A stretch of 64,000 nt of DNA from Zobellia galactanivorans (GCF_000973105.1 NC_015844.1:4460501-4524500); one strand, 5' to 3'; positions 42,901 through 51,915 are shown, counted from the stretch's first letter. The notes: a model not told the origin generated them from the sequence alone. Translations and numbers: made by a program.

Positions 42901-43425
42901 AATGCTTTCCCTACCTTAGGACTAGATGCAGGATTAACAATAGGTTATAAAACCAATATTGATAATACGGAGTCCGATAATAGTTTCGCCTATCTGCAGC
43001 CCAAGTTAACGGTAAATCATAAGTTAACAAAAAGCGGAAGCATTGTTTTGGCAACAGAGTTGGGAGGAGAGGCCCTTATAGGTGATGACTTTGAGTTTTA
43101 TCATGCTGCAACCATAGGAGGCAATAAAAGTCTAAGAGGTTTTAGAAATGAACGCTTTACGGGAAAACAATCCTTTTATCAGAATACAGACCTTAGGTTT
43201 CCGTTAGGTGGCGTGCGAACGAGCCTTGTTCCGTTTAGATTTGGGGTTACCGGCAGTTTCGATTATGGTAGGGTTTGGACCGAAAATGATATCTCCAATA
43301 CATGGCACAATTCCGTTGGAGGTTCGCTTTGGCTCATTGGCGCAGAGGCATTTACAACTAATTTAGGTTATTTTAGTAGTGCAGACGGCGGGCGAATTGT
43401 ATTCGTGCTCGGCTTTTCTTTTTAA
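39919..43425 (+). CDS. outer-membrane protein: degenerate metallophosphoesterase, kinase-like middle, Omp85/BamA-like barrel
   Basis: The GTG at 39919 gives a good signal peptide (AYLLFFVASTVFSQ). The 1168-residue protein has three parts. Residues about 25-310 follow a calcineurin-like metallophosphoesterase layout, but the metal ligands are mostly lost: LIIGNAVSN for the GD motif, FIPGYKEW for GNHD, FLSGQGRNLQ for GHxH; MYHPIETN keeps its His. Residues about 370-600 have KRGGGQQSKSLRL, QYVMRALKK, LYMIEEHVGD, LLGDWDRHEDQW and PIPRDRDQAF, resembling the order of elements in CotH/HipA-like atypical kinases. From about residue 835 a beta-barrel (GLKIGVVSNHTSYS to RIVFVLGFSF) resembles the surface-antigen/Omp85 domain. 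Kinase activity is inference. Confidence 0.75.
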   Translation: MKCFRINHFIAYLLFFVASTVFSQQIERSIFITANTADDNDSGVLEHIVSEVNGQATSSLLIIGNAVSNSDFKQTVAPQLKVLNGAKEVLFIPGYKEWAKGHKGVRNIEDYIQDNSNAKFSPDDAEPIKHHDLGENVELITVDSQWFLEDWDKHVYINEDSEIQNRTLFFLEFENRIKKAQGKIILVAMYHPIETNSKQGLFRNIGGFSSQDFQNKQYRTLRNRLKTIARGGENVIFLSGQGRNLQYIKGSVPQINSGAAGSLEAVKKGEEGDFSLRKNGYVRLDITTDGEVIAHYEILENGAAKEVFKTIVLRGGKDHTESYVFKKNYPSTQLASVYTKKAATKSGFYKALWGEHYRNFYGKEVNAPVVLLDTLMGGLTPVKRGGGQQSKSLRLVDKTGKQYVMRALKKSTIKFLQANAFQETYVGDVLDGTVVDKFLADFYTTSNPYTPFAIGSLSAAVGVNHTNPVLYYIPKQKVLGNYNDDFGDELYMIEEHVGDTQIESESFGTPEDILSTADVLQEINKSGKSVVDEPSYIRARLFDMLLGDWDRHEDQWRWALYKNEDGTEYCSPIPRDRDQAFSKYDGTLISTLTRLIPGLRKMQTYDEELRSVKWFASSPYHLDLTLIHASDWDEWEKQASHIQNGLTNADIEKAFEAIPKEVKGPVIEDIKVKLQGRRDNLMEIAKAYYLYLNKFQVVTGTQKADDFTITRLPNGKTSLKIDRKDLGILNHTYSKDITKEIWLFGLDGKDTFTIEGEGDHPIKIKIVGGKKNDTYDFRNTKNVKLYDYKDKENTIVNKRSKKWLVNDYELNNYDHKKVKYNFNQLLPVLAVNPDDGLKIGVVSNHTSYSLQRNPFTYKHSINAAFYTSTSGYDLSYSGEFSNIFHNWNFGIEGLYTSPNFAQNFFGFGNDTEYDNDAVDLDFNRVRIRKFKAALALKWEGISGGSFYFKPLIESFSVENTQDRFVEEFPVDNTMFNRQTYGGIEAAYNFKNKNSNAFPTLGLDAGLTIGYKTNIDNTESDNSFAYLQPKLTVNHKLTKSGSIVLATELGGEALIGDDFEFYHAATIGGNKSLRGFRNERFTGKQSFYQNTDLRFPLGGVRTSLVPFRFGVTGSFDYGRVWTENDISNTWHNSVGGSLWLIGAEAFTTNLGYFSSADGGRIVFVLGFSF

Positions 43426-43443
43426 TATTTAAAAACTCATCTT

Positions 43444-45057
43444 ATGAAAAAACCAATTGCAATTGCCCAAGTATCATCCTTAGAAAATAAGAAACCGGAA
43501 CACGCACTGGTCAACGGTTTGGATTTGGTTATCGTAAAATTTGACGATGATATTTCTGTATTGTACGGTAGATGCTTGCATAGGGGAGCTTTGATGTCAG
43601 ACGGCCATGTAGATGGCCATAATCTTATCTGTGGGGTTCACGGTTGGGATTATAGAGTAGATACCGGGGTCTCGGAATACAATAATGCTGAGGTTTTACA
43701 TAAGTTTTCTACTAAAATTGAAGGCGACAGTCTTTTTGTAGATGAGGAAGAGATCGATGCCTATTTGGTAGATAGTCCACAGCCCTTTAACAGGGATGCC
43801 TATTTAGGCGCTTACGCAGATACCCATCCTGAAGAGACAGAACCTTATACGGGGTATATAAAAGAGTTAGCTACTAACGGATTGAAGAATCTGGGTCACC
43901 ATGGTTTTTCCGCATCTATGGGAGTGGATAGAAATACCTTGCCAAAATGGAACGATATTCAATTTTTGCCGGCCCAATTGGCGAGCAGGCCTTTGCTAGA
44001 TGAAGACGGTGTGGCAACAAAGGTAGTGATCGGACCTAAAGCAAAGAAACCATTGACCTTAGATATTCCGTTGTTTGTCAGTGATATGAGTTTCGGCGCC
44101 TTATCGCGCGAAGCTAAAATAGCATTGTCAAAAGGTGCGCAATTAGCGGGTACGGGTATTTGTTCGGGAGAAGGCGGAATGCTGCCTCAGGAACAGGAAA
44201 ATAACAGCAAGTATTTTTACGAATTGGCTTCGGCAAAGTTTGGATTTACTTGGGATAAGCTAGACAAAGTTCAAGCTTTTCATTTTAAAGGCGGACAAGG
44301 AGCTAAAACAGGTACGGGTGGTCATTTACCAGGTGCTAAAGTAAGTAAGGAAATTGCTGAGGTAAGAGGTTTAAAAGAAGGAGAGACTGCAATTTCACCA
44401 GCCACTTTCCCAGATTTTCATGGTGTAGATGACTTCAAATCTTTCGCAGCGCAGGTAAGAGAGCGTACAGGGGGTATACCGATTGGATTCAAAATTGCAG
44501 CAAGTCATATAGAAAAAGATATTCAATTTGCATTAGATGTGGGTGTCGATTATATCATTTTAGATGGTAGAGGGGGAGGTACCGGTTCTGCGCCTACCAT
44601 TTTAAGGGATAATATCAACATACCCACTATACCCGCTTTGGCAAGGGCAAGAAAGTATCTGGACAAAGTCGGTGCAACTGACGTAACTTTAGTAATTACC
44701 GGAGGCTTGCGAATTGCGGAAGATTTTGCAAAGGCCTTGATGTTGGGTGCAGATGCTATTGCGGTTTCCAACTCGGCTTTACAGGCTATCGGTTGCTTGG
44801 GTATGCGGGCCTGTGGAAGCAATAACTGTCCGGTAGGGATCGCTACACAAAAAGAATCGCTGCGCAGTAGGTTGATAATTGAGTCTTCGGCAAAACAATT
44901 ACACAACTATTTCGATGCAACAAATAACTTGATAAAAGTGGTCGCAAGAGCTTGTGGCCATGATGATGTTTCAAAATTCAACTTTGATGACCTCGCTACG
45001 TACAATTATGATATGCATAAACTAACCGGAATTAATTACGCCGGTGTAAACGCCTAA
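43444..45057 (+). CDS. Rieske [2Fe-2S] domain fused to FMN-binding glutamate synthase-like domain
   Basis: The 537-residue protein begins with a Rieske domain: GRCLHRGAL (Cys44, His46) and LICGVHGWDY (Cys63, His66) are the two cluster-binding pairs. Residues about 150-520 are the glutamate synthase central/FMN domain: VSDMSFGALSREAKIALSKG, GTGICSGEGGMLPQEQ, KGGQGAKTGTGGHLPG, DGRGGGTGSAPT, VITGGLRIAEDFAKAL. The Cys-rich segment CLGMRACGSNNCPVG near residues 450-465 matches the [3Fe-4S] site. No amidotransferase domain is present, so ammonia-dependent glutamate synthesis is not implied. It is probably a cytoplasmic FMN/iron-sulfur oxidoreductase of unknown substrate. It starts 18 bases after the outer-membrane protein gene. 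Confidence 0.88.
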   Translation: MKKPIAIAQVSSLENKKPEHALVNGLDLVIVKFDDDISVLYGRCLHRGALMSDGHVDGHNLICGVHGWDYRVDTGVSEYNNAEVLHKFSTKIEGDSLFVDEEEIDAYLVDSPQPFNRDAYLGAYADTHPEETEPYTGYIKELATNGLKNLGHHGFSASMGVDRNTLPKWNDIQFLPAQLASRPLLDEDGVATKVVIGPKAKKPLTLDIPLFVSDMSFGALSREAKIALSKGAQLAGTGICSGEGGMLPQEQENNSKYFYELASAKFGFTWDKLDKVQAFHFKGGQGAKTGTGGHLPGAKVSKEIAEVRGLKEGETAISPATFPDFHGVDDFKSFAAQVRERTGGIPIGFKIAASHIEKDIQFALDVGVDYIILDGRGGGTGSAPTILRDNINIPTIPALARARKYLDKVGATDVTLVITGGLRIAEDFAKALMLGADAIAVSNSALQAIGCLGMRACGSNNCPVGIATQKESLRSRLIIESSAKQLHNYFDATNNLIKVVARACGHDDVSKFNFDDLATYNYDMHKLTGINYAGVNA

Positions 45058-45067
45058 AAAAATAACT

Positions 45068-45802
45068 ATGGAAAAAATGATGCATTTAGCAGCACAATAT
45101 TTAGCTGCGGCAGGAATAAGTTTTGTAGAGAAGAAGGCAGATGATAGCCATACGAATCTTGGGTGGTCAATTGATAAACAAGGTCTAGAAACACACCCGT
45201 TATCAATAGATGGCGATGTTCTTGCCTTAAACTATAATACCTTTTCCTTAGAATGGAATTCCCCTAAGAACAATGCTTCTTTTGCACTGGATGGAAAAAC
45301 CCATGAGCAAGTATTGGAGTGGCTAACGAATTCGGCGGATGCATTTTTGGGTAAGAAGTATACCTATGATTTTCATTATGACCTGCCGTATTCAATTGAT
45401 GATTCTTTCACCTTTAAACTAGATGCGCATAAATTAAAGGAGCTTACCGGTTTAAGGACTTTGGCGCAATCTAGTTTAGAAAAGACACTTGAGGCAAATG
45501 GTTTATCATCAGACATCCGTATTTGGCCCCATCACTTCGATTCAGGTGCTTACGTTATTATCTCTGATGATTTGTCTATTGGCTTTGGTTTAGCTGTACC
45601 CGATACGATGATCAATGAGCACTATTTTTATATCAGCGGATACAAAGGTCACGATGGCATAGAAACATCAAATTTTACTTCGCTTTCTATGGGTGAATGG
45701 AAAAACGAAGGATTTAAAGGAGCAGTTTTACCGGCTACAAAAATTAACGAAGCTCAAGTCGTACATTTTTTTACGGAAGCTATCAATACCTATAAAAAGT
45801 AA
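45068..45802 (+). CDS. hypothetical protein, possibly DUF5996-like
   Basis: I do not recognise this 244-residue protein with certainty. It has no signal peptide and no membrane segment. The central and C-terminal part contains DIRIWPHHFDSGAYV followed by IGFGLAVPDTMINEHYFYIS, which resembles the WPHHFD ... YFYV pattern I associate with DUF5996. The N-terminal half is rich in beta-type segments with FSLEWNSPKNN and HEQVLEWL. It sits 10 bases after the Rieske-glutamate synthase gene and 2 bases before the NnrE gene, so it is part of the same operon. No function is proposed. Confidence 0.65.
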   Translation: MEKMMHLAAQYLAAAGISFVEKKADDSHTNLGWSIDKQGLETHPLSIDGDVLALNYNTFSLEWNSPKNNASFALDGKTHEQVLEWLTNSADAFLGKKYTYDFHYDLPYSIDDSFTFKLDAHKLKELTGLRTLAQSSLEKTLEANGLSSDIRIWPHHFDSGAYVIISDDLSIGFGLAVPDTMINEHYFYISGYKGHDGIETSNFTSLSMGEWKNEGFKGAVLPATKINEAQVVHFFTEAINTYKK

Positions 45803-45804
45803 AT

Positions 45805-46458
45805 ATGCAGGTAACCAGTCTTTCATTAGAAGCCTTTAAAGAGATGGATTATTGGGCAGTTGAAAAATATAAGCTGTCCATTGAATTGATGATGGAAAAT
45901 GCCGGACTTCAATTAGCCAGATTAGTCGCTAAAAAGGCAACTCAGAGTTCAGTCGTCACAATTGGTGTGGGTAATGGAAACAATGGTGGTGGCGGATTGG
46001 TAGCAGCCCGTAGACTGGCTGCTTGGGGGTTTAAGGTGTATTTAGATGTGGTAGTGCCTATTACCAAAGACCTGCCCAAAACACAATTGGAACGAGCCTT
46101 GTTATTCGGGGCTAAAGAAGGCATACCGGAAACAACGGATATTTGGGTAGATGCCTATTTAGGGTTTTCACAACGGTTACCCTTGTCAGATGCCTTTGCC
46201 AAAAGTATTGGGCTGGCCAACGCATCATCGGCATTTAGAATATCATTGGATATTCCCATCGGTATTTCCAAAAATGGTGAGTTATCGGGATTTGAAGCAG
46301 ACCAGGTAATGACCTTGGCGGCGCCTAAAACGATATTGGAGCAATTGCCAAGTGGCATAGAAGTGTTTGTGGCCGATTTGGGAATCCCTAAGGCTGTTTA
46401 TAGACATTTTAATGTAGAGATGCCTGATTTTTCAAAGAATCAACTAATCGCTTTATAA
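45805..46458 (+). CDS. nnrE: NAD(P)H-hydrate epimerase (YjeF N-terminal domain)
   Basis: The 217-residue protein has the YjeF_N motifs IELMMENAGLQLARLV, VGNGNNGGGGLVAARRLAAWG (nucleotide-binding loop), DIWVDAYLGF, and SLDIPIGISKNGEL. It is the epimerase half only; the ADP-dependent dehydratase domain (NnrD) usually fused to it in bacteria is absent here. It epimerises the damaged R-form of NAD(P)H hydrate. It lies 2 bases after the hypothetical gene. Its presence in an operon with a flavin/iron-sulfur oxidoreductase hints at a redox function. Confidence 0.87.
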   Translation: MQVTSLSLEAFKEMDYWAVEKYKLSIELMMENAGLQLARLVAKKATQSSVVTIGVGNGNNGGGGLVAARRLAAWGFKVYLDVVVPITKDLPKTQLERALLFGAKEGIPETTDIWVDAYLGFSQRLPLSDAFAKSIGLANASSAFRISLDIPIGISKNGELSGFEADQVMTLAAPKTILEQLPSGIEVFVADLGIPKAVYRHFNVEMPDFSKNQLIAL

Positions 46459-46464
46459 TACGAT

Positions 46465-47495
<1,031 letters not shown>

Positions 47496-47673
47496 CTATC
47501 CTAGAATTTAAATTCCCCATTGCAATGCCGATATCTCTTGTTCTATCTATATTTCAATATATTTAGGGGGAAAGTAGTCGTGCCTTTTTTTAGAAGACCA
47601 TAGGGAAAGATGTGAGAACACCTCCGGTCTTGGGTTCTCGATCTAAGATTACGGAGAAAAAAATATAGAGATA

Positions 47674-49119
47674 ATGAAAAACGGAATAATGACCCTGGTG
47701 GCCCTTGGCCTAATTTTGATAGGTTGCAAAGAGAAAAAACCGGCAGGAGAAGTACCGGAGGCTAAAGGTCAAACGAAACCTAAAAATGTAGTTTTTATTT
47801 TAGTCGATGATTTGGGGTGGAAAGATTTGGCTTGCTATGGTAGTTCCTTTTATGAGACGCCTAATATTGATAAGTTGGCGGCTCAAAGTAATCGGTTTAC
47901 CAATGCTTATAGCCCCAATCCCGTTTGTTCGCCCAGTAGAGCGGCCCTAATGACGGGTAAATATCCCACTAGGGTAGGGATAACGGATTGGATTCCCGGT
48001 TATGAAAATAAAAACACCTTACTACAGGGGCCTGAAGACTTGTATGAATTGCCTTTGGAGGAAGTCACTCTTGCGGAGGTACTAAAGGAAGCGGATTATA
48101 AAACGTTTTTTGCAGGGAAGTGGCACTTGGGCGACACCGGTTTTTATCCGGAAGACCAAGGATTTGACATAAACAAAGGCGGTCATCACAAGGGGCGTCC
48201 GCCAGGAGGCTATTATTCGCCCTATAAAAACCCGAAACTTTCAGATGGCCCGGAAGGCGAATATTTAACCGACAGGCTTACTAATGAATCTATGGCGTTT
48301 TTAGAGGAGAATAAAGACCATCCGTTTTTATTATATCTATCCTATTACACCGTTCATACGCCTATTCAGGCCTCAAAAAAACACATAGCGAAATTCGAGG
48401 CAAAGAAGCAGGCCTTAAAAGATAGCGTGGCATTGTTCAAAAAAGAAGGAATAGGGCAAACGGTAATCAACCAATACAATGCAGCCTATGCTTCTATGGT
48501 ATATGCACTGGATGAGAATGTAGGTAGGCTTCTGGAAAAAATGGAAGCTTTGGATATAATGGATAATACTTTGGTGATTTTTACTTCTGATAATGGAGGA
48601 CTGACCACGCTTATGGCCAACCGAAAGGCGCCAACCAGTGTAAGACCGTTAAGAGCGGGTAAGGGCTGGGCTTATGAAGGAGGAATTAGGATCCCGCTTT
48701 TGATCAAGAGACCGGGACAAAAGCAGGGAAATGAAATTGATGCTCCTGTTATTAGTATGGACATGTTCCCTACAATCTTAAGCGAACTTGATTTGCCGCT
48801 TCGGCCAGATTTACATCAAGACGGAATCAGTCTTTCCCCCTTACTGGATGGAAAGGAAAATGTGTCCCATAAGAGTTTGTTTTGGGATTATCCGCATTAT
48901 CACGGTAGTGGATGGACTCCAGGGCAAGCCGTTAGAAAAGGGGATTGGAAACTCATCTATTTTTATGAGGATGACCTCTATGAATTGTATAATTTGAAGG
49001 AAGATATCTCAGAGGAGCATAATGTGGCGCAAACCCGAGCAGATAAATTAGAAGAGTTGAAAGAAGCGTTAAAGTATTATAATGAAAAACTAGAGGCACC
49101 CAGGCCTACACGTAAATAA
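47674..49119 (+). CDS. S1-family sulfatase (arylsulfatase A-like), lipoprotein
   Basis: The 481-residue protein has the lipobox LILIGCKEK. Motifs are NVVFILVDDLGWKDL (Asp45, Asp46 for calcium), CSPSRAALMTGKYPTRVGI with Cys85 as formylglycine site, FFAGKWHLGDTG, HTPIQASKKHI and FTSDNGGL. The domain order and size match bacterial arylsulfatase A-like enzymes. It is a single gene between the hypothetical gene and SCO1, with 208 bases in front and no glycosidase nearby, so its glycan cannot be inferred from neighbours. Confidence 0.93.
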   Translation: MKNGIMTLVALGLILIGCKEKKPAGEVPEAKGQTKPKNVVFILVDDLGWKDLACYGSSFYETPNIDKLAAQSNRFTNAYSPNPVCSPSRAALMTGKYPTRVGITDWIPGYENKNTLLQGPEDLYELPLEEVTLAEVLKEADYKTFFAGKWHLGDTGFYPEDQGFDINKGGHHKGRPPGGYYSPYKNPKLSDGPEGEYLTDRLTNESMAFLEENKDHPFLLYLSYYTVHTPIQASKKHIAKFEAKKQALKDSVALFKKEGIGQTVINQYNAAYASMVYALDENVGRLLEKMEALDIMDNTLVIFTSDNGGLTTLMANRKAPTSVRPLRAGKGWAYEGGIRIPLLIKRPGQKQGNEIDAPVISMDMFPTILSELDLPLRPDLHQDGISLSPLLDGKENVSHKSLFWDYPHYHGSGWTPGQAVRKGDWKLIYFYEDDLYELYNLKEDISEEHNVAQTRADKLEELKEALKYYNEKLEAPRPTRK

Positions 49120-49129
49120 GGGCTTGGTT

Positions 49130-49798
49130 TTATAAATCCTCCTTTTGTAAGGTCTTGATATCAATGGCCAACCGGCTAACATCCTTGTCGCTTGTGCCGT
49201 TGTAAACACCCCGAATTCTATTCTTTTTGTCGATTAAAATAAAGTTTGGGGTATGGATAAAATCCTGTAACCCACCGTCCCCTTGATTTATCACGGCAAA
49301 GTAACTTTTACGGGCCAGCTCGTAAATGTGTTTTTTGTCGCCCGTGGTAATATGCCACTTTCCGTCAATGGCACCGTGTTTGTTGGCGTATTTCCTTAAA
49401 ACCGATACGCTGTCAATTTCAGGGGTAACGGACATGGATAGAAACATCACATCATCGTCGTTCAGGAAGGCCTTTTGCAATTTTTTCATATGGTTGGCCA
49501 TAATAGGGCAAATATTGGGGCACCGGGTAAAGAAGAAATCGGCCACGTAAATTTTGTCTTTGTAATTCTCTTGGGTAATGGGGGTATTGTTCTGGTCGAT
49601 TAAACTGAAATTGGCGACCTTGTGCTTGTTTAAACTGCCCTGAATGGAAAGGTCTACTAATTCGGAATTGAAGTCGGTAGCGTTAAAAATAGGGAGTTTT
49701 TTCTCCGTGGAAAAAAGAAGGAATAAAAAAAGGCCAACGCAAATAGGTAGTAAGGCTATGGCGATAAAAGAATACTTCGTTTTTTTTGATGCACTCAT
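49130..49798 (-). CDS. SCO1/SenC family copper-binding thioredoxin-fold protein
   Basis: The 222-residue protein has one N-terminal membrane anchor (IAIALLPICVGLFLFLLF) and a thioredoxin-like domain with the copper motif RCPNICPIM (Cys93, Cys97) and the third ligand His182 in IHTPNFILID. This is the SCO1 ligand set. It would help assemble the CuA centre of cytochrome c oxidase or handle thiols and copper in the periplasm. It is convergent with the sulfatase gene (10 bases). No oxidase gene is nearby. Confidence 0.92.
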   Translation of the reverse strand: MSASKKTKYSFIAIALLPICVGLFLFLLFSTEKKLPIFNATDFNSELVDLSIQGSLNKHKVANFSLIDQNNTPITQENYKDKIYVADFFFTRCPNICPIMANHMKKLQKAFLNDDDVMFLSMSVTPEIDSVSVLRKYANKHGAIDGKWHITTGDKKHIYELARKSYFAVINQGDGGLQDFIHTPNFILIDKKNRIRGVYNGTSDKDVSRLAIDIKTLQKEDL

Positions 49799-50094
49799 GG
49801 CATTGTTAAATTTATAGTACCGATGTTTCGATTTTTATATCGGCATGCCCCAAGCCTTATAAAATTCGGCTTCAATGGTCTGGGCCTCCTCTTTTTTTTC
49901 CTTGGAGCCTTAAACTCTGGTAGAGCCCCATAAGTGACCATCCGTTTTGCCTTAAGTTATCTAAATTCTCGGTATAAGTCTTTTCGACTTTTTACTATTC
50001 ATGATATCAATGGTTCGGTTGGTGTCTATTTCGATGTTAGAAAGTTTAACATGGGCATAGGACCTCCCTTTTGAAATCATCCCAATCTAAGTTG

Positions 50095-50153
50095 CACAGA
50101 ACTATGTAATTACTAATATATTAATTAAATAAAAAAAACAATGCAGTTCTGTG
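50095..50153. repeat. 9-bp perfect inverted repeat around an AT-rich spacer
   Basis: CACAGAACT (50095-50103) and AGTTCTGTG (50145-50153) are perfectly complementary, separated by 41 very AT-rich bases. No open frame runs across it. It might be a regulator site or the ends of a small element. Confidence 0.45.
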
Positions 50154-50217
50154 TAAAGCGAAGTTTTTTATGTTCGCTTGACCCCGTTTTTTGTGTAAAT
50201 GGAATAGGTGTAAACGA

Positions 50218-50244
50218 GAACAAGCCCTTTTTTGGGGCTTGTTC
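50218..50244 (-). terminator. hairpin downstream of the beta-propeller lipoprotein gene
   Basis: GAACAAGCCC (50218-50227) pairs fully with GGGCTTGTTC (50235-50244) around a 7-base loop, 63 bases after the stop of the minus-strand gene ending at 50307. No clear T-run follows on that strand, so termination is probable but not certain. Confidence 0.5.
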
Positions 50245-50306
50245 TTAAGTGCGTTAAAAGTGCAAGGTGTTAACCTTATATGGCTTGCGATAAAACAATT
50301 TAACGA

Positions 50307-51662
50307 TTAGGGTTGATAAGAAGGTAGCTCAACAACGTATGATTCTACAGATTTGCCATCTTCGCTACCGCTCCAATCCGAACCAAAAAGTACGCGTGTT
50401 CCTGTGGGACTGATGACGGCATGTGGCTCACCCCAATAACCGAATTCGTCCTCGTCCGCCCTGTGGTGTCCAATACGGTATACTTCTACATTTCCAGGTT
50501 CAACCCGGGCTATGACCAATTCTTGGTCTAATAGTTTTTGTCCGTCTTTTTCAAAACCGACCATAGAGGCTGCGATCCATCCCGGATTTTTATGGGCTAC
50601 GGCAGAAATATGCGTACCACTTTTAGGATAATCATACCCTAAATCTTCAGATATTACGGGGATACAATCGCCCGTATTCAAATCATAGGCAATGATATTG
50701 CCCAAACAGCCTCCACGCGGACCTTCGCCAAAACTCACTGAAAAATCGGTATCGCTTCCGTTGGCCATTTGACCCAAACACGAATGTTCGGGCTTATTTT
50801 TATTCAGTTGGGCCTTTAAATTGCCATTAGTATCGTATGAGGATACATTGTGGTAAAAAAGATTACCGCTTGGAGCAGGCATGGCGGCCGTATAATTAAC
50901 ATCGCCTACCTTGAGAAGGGTTAGTTTTTTGGTCGAAAAGCGATAGGAGTAGGTTTGGTCGTTATTACAGCGGAAACCGATAACATCTGAATCCCACGAC
51001 ATCATCTGTACATCGTTGCCCATACTGATGCTTCCGTTACAGCCTGTAAGTTCTTTAAGGTTTACCATGATTTCTTTGTTACCCGATGACACGGTATACT
51101 TGATAAAATCGTCGGTAGATTTATCGAGGTAATATAGAATGTCGGCTTCGTTAAAATCCCAAAACAGCTGCTCTAGGTCATCGGGGCGAACATCGTCGAG
51201 GTTTCTGATAAAGGCATAGGTCTTACCGTCTAGTAATTGATGTACGCCATTGGTCTGGTCGTATAGGATCATTCTGCTCTCATCGGCATTCCATGCTTGA
51301 ATGGTACTGTACATGGGTTTAATGACACTACCGTTGCCGCCATTTGAGATTCTACGGATGATCGTTCCAAAGGATGGGTCGACAATGGTCTTTAAGTATT
51401 CGGGCTTTGCTACATCTTGCATGGGGTGTGGCTCTAAATCGTTAGCGATTAGTTCCGTAGCTACATCAATAGGGGTTTCGTTTTCGCCCTCGGTATTTTC
51501 ATCGGTATCTTCCTCTTCCTCGGTGTTCTCTTCTTCGGTAGGGGTTTCCGTTTCTTGTTCCTCGGAATCGTCATTCGTAACCAAGCCTAAGTTGTCGTTC
51601 GTACAGCTTATAACACAGAAACCGATGCTTAATAAGAATAGATAAATCTTCAACTTTTTCAT
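50307..51662 (-). CDS. secreted beta-propeller lipoprotein of unknown function
   Basis: The 451-residue protein has the lipobox CVISCTND and then a low-complexity linker of Glu, Thr and Asp (about residues 33-65), common in surface-exposed Bacteroidota lipoproteins. The rest looks like a beta-propeller: YSTIQAWNADESRMILYDQ, LFWDFNEADILYYLDKST, DVQMMSWDSDVIGFRC, YTAAMPAPSGNLFYHNVS, GTHISAVAHKNPGWIAASM, PHAVISPTGTRVLFGSDWSG. The last repeats resemble TolB or PL22 oligogalacturonate-lyase propellers, including the His-rich GTHISAVAH and GEPHAVIS. Lyase activity is a speculation I cannot support further. It is flanked by hairpins on both sides and appears monocistronic. Confidence 0.7.
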   Translation of the reverse strand: MKKLKIYLFLLSIGFCVISCTNDNLGLVTNDDSEEQETETPTEEENTEEEEDTDENTEGENETPIDVATELIANDLEPHPMQDVAKPEYLKTIVDPSFGTIIRRISNGGNGSVIKPMYSTIQAWNADESRMILYDQTNGVHQLLDGKTYAFIRNLDDVRPDDLEQLFWDFNEADILYYLDKSTDDFIKYTVSSGNKEIMVNLKELTGCNGSISMGNDVQMMSWDSDVIGFRCNNDQTYSYRFSTKKLTLLKVGDVNYTAAMPAPSGNLFYHNVSSYDTNGNLKAQLNKNKPEHSCLGQMANGSDTDFSVSFGEGPRGGCLGNIIAYDLNTGDCIPVISEDLGYDYPKSGTHISAVAHKNPGWIAASMVGFEKDGQKLLDQELVIARVEPGNVEVYRIGHHRADEDEFGYWGEPHAVISPTGTRVLFGSDWSGSEDGKSVESYVVELPSYQP

Positions 51663-51861
51663 ACAATTTTAATTTCGGGGTTTAAAGATGTACGAAATAA
51701 ACGACGGTCTAGTTGTTGTATTATAATTTTTTTGAAGGAATAAGGGAGTGGTAAGCTGGTGATTTACTTCGTTTTATGCTTCTTCCTTTAGAGATTGGCA
51801 GGCGCATCAGGGCATTCCGACTTAATATAGGGCAGAATGAAGCGTAAGGATTTTTTTCAAT

Positions 51862-51890
51862 AAAAAAAGCCCCGGAACATATTCCAGGGC
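51862..51890 (-). terminator. rho-independent terminator of dnaN
   Basis: On the minus strand GCCCTGGAA (51890-51882) pairs with TTCCGGGGC (51877-51869) around TATG with one mismatch, followed by seven T (51868-51862). It ends 26 bases after the dnaN stop. Confidence 0.85.
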
Positions 51891-51915
51891 TCTACTTTAT
51901 ATTGGGGTAATGTTC

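Larger units (their letters stand above)
49799..50306. other. 508-base gene-free region with several inverted repeats
   Basis: No coding region is convincing. The SCO1 promoter must lie at the left end. Three separate inverted repeats occupy the right half: 50095-50153, 50156-50179 (AAGCGAA/TTCGCTT with a 10-base loop) and 50218-50244. Homopolymer runs (eight A near 50131, six T near 50163) lie between them. It could hold a small RNA or remnants of a small element; nothing proves it. Confidence 0.4.
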
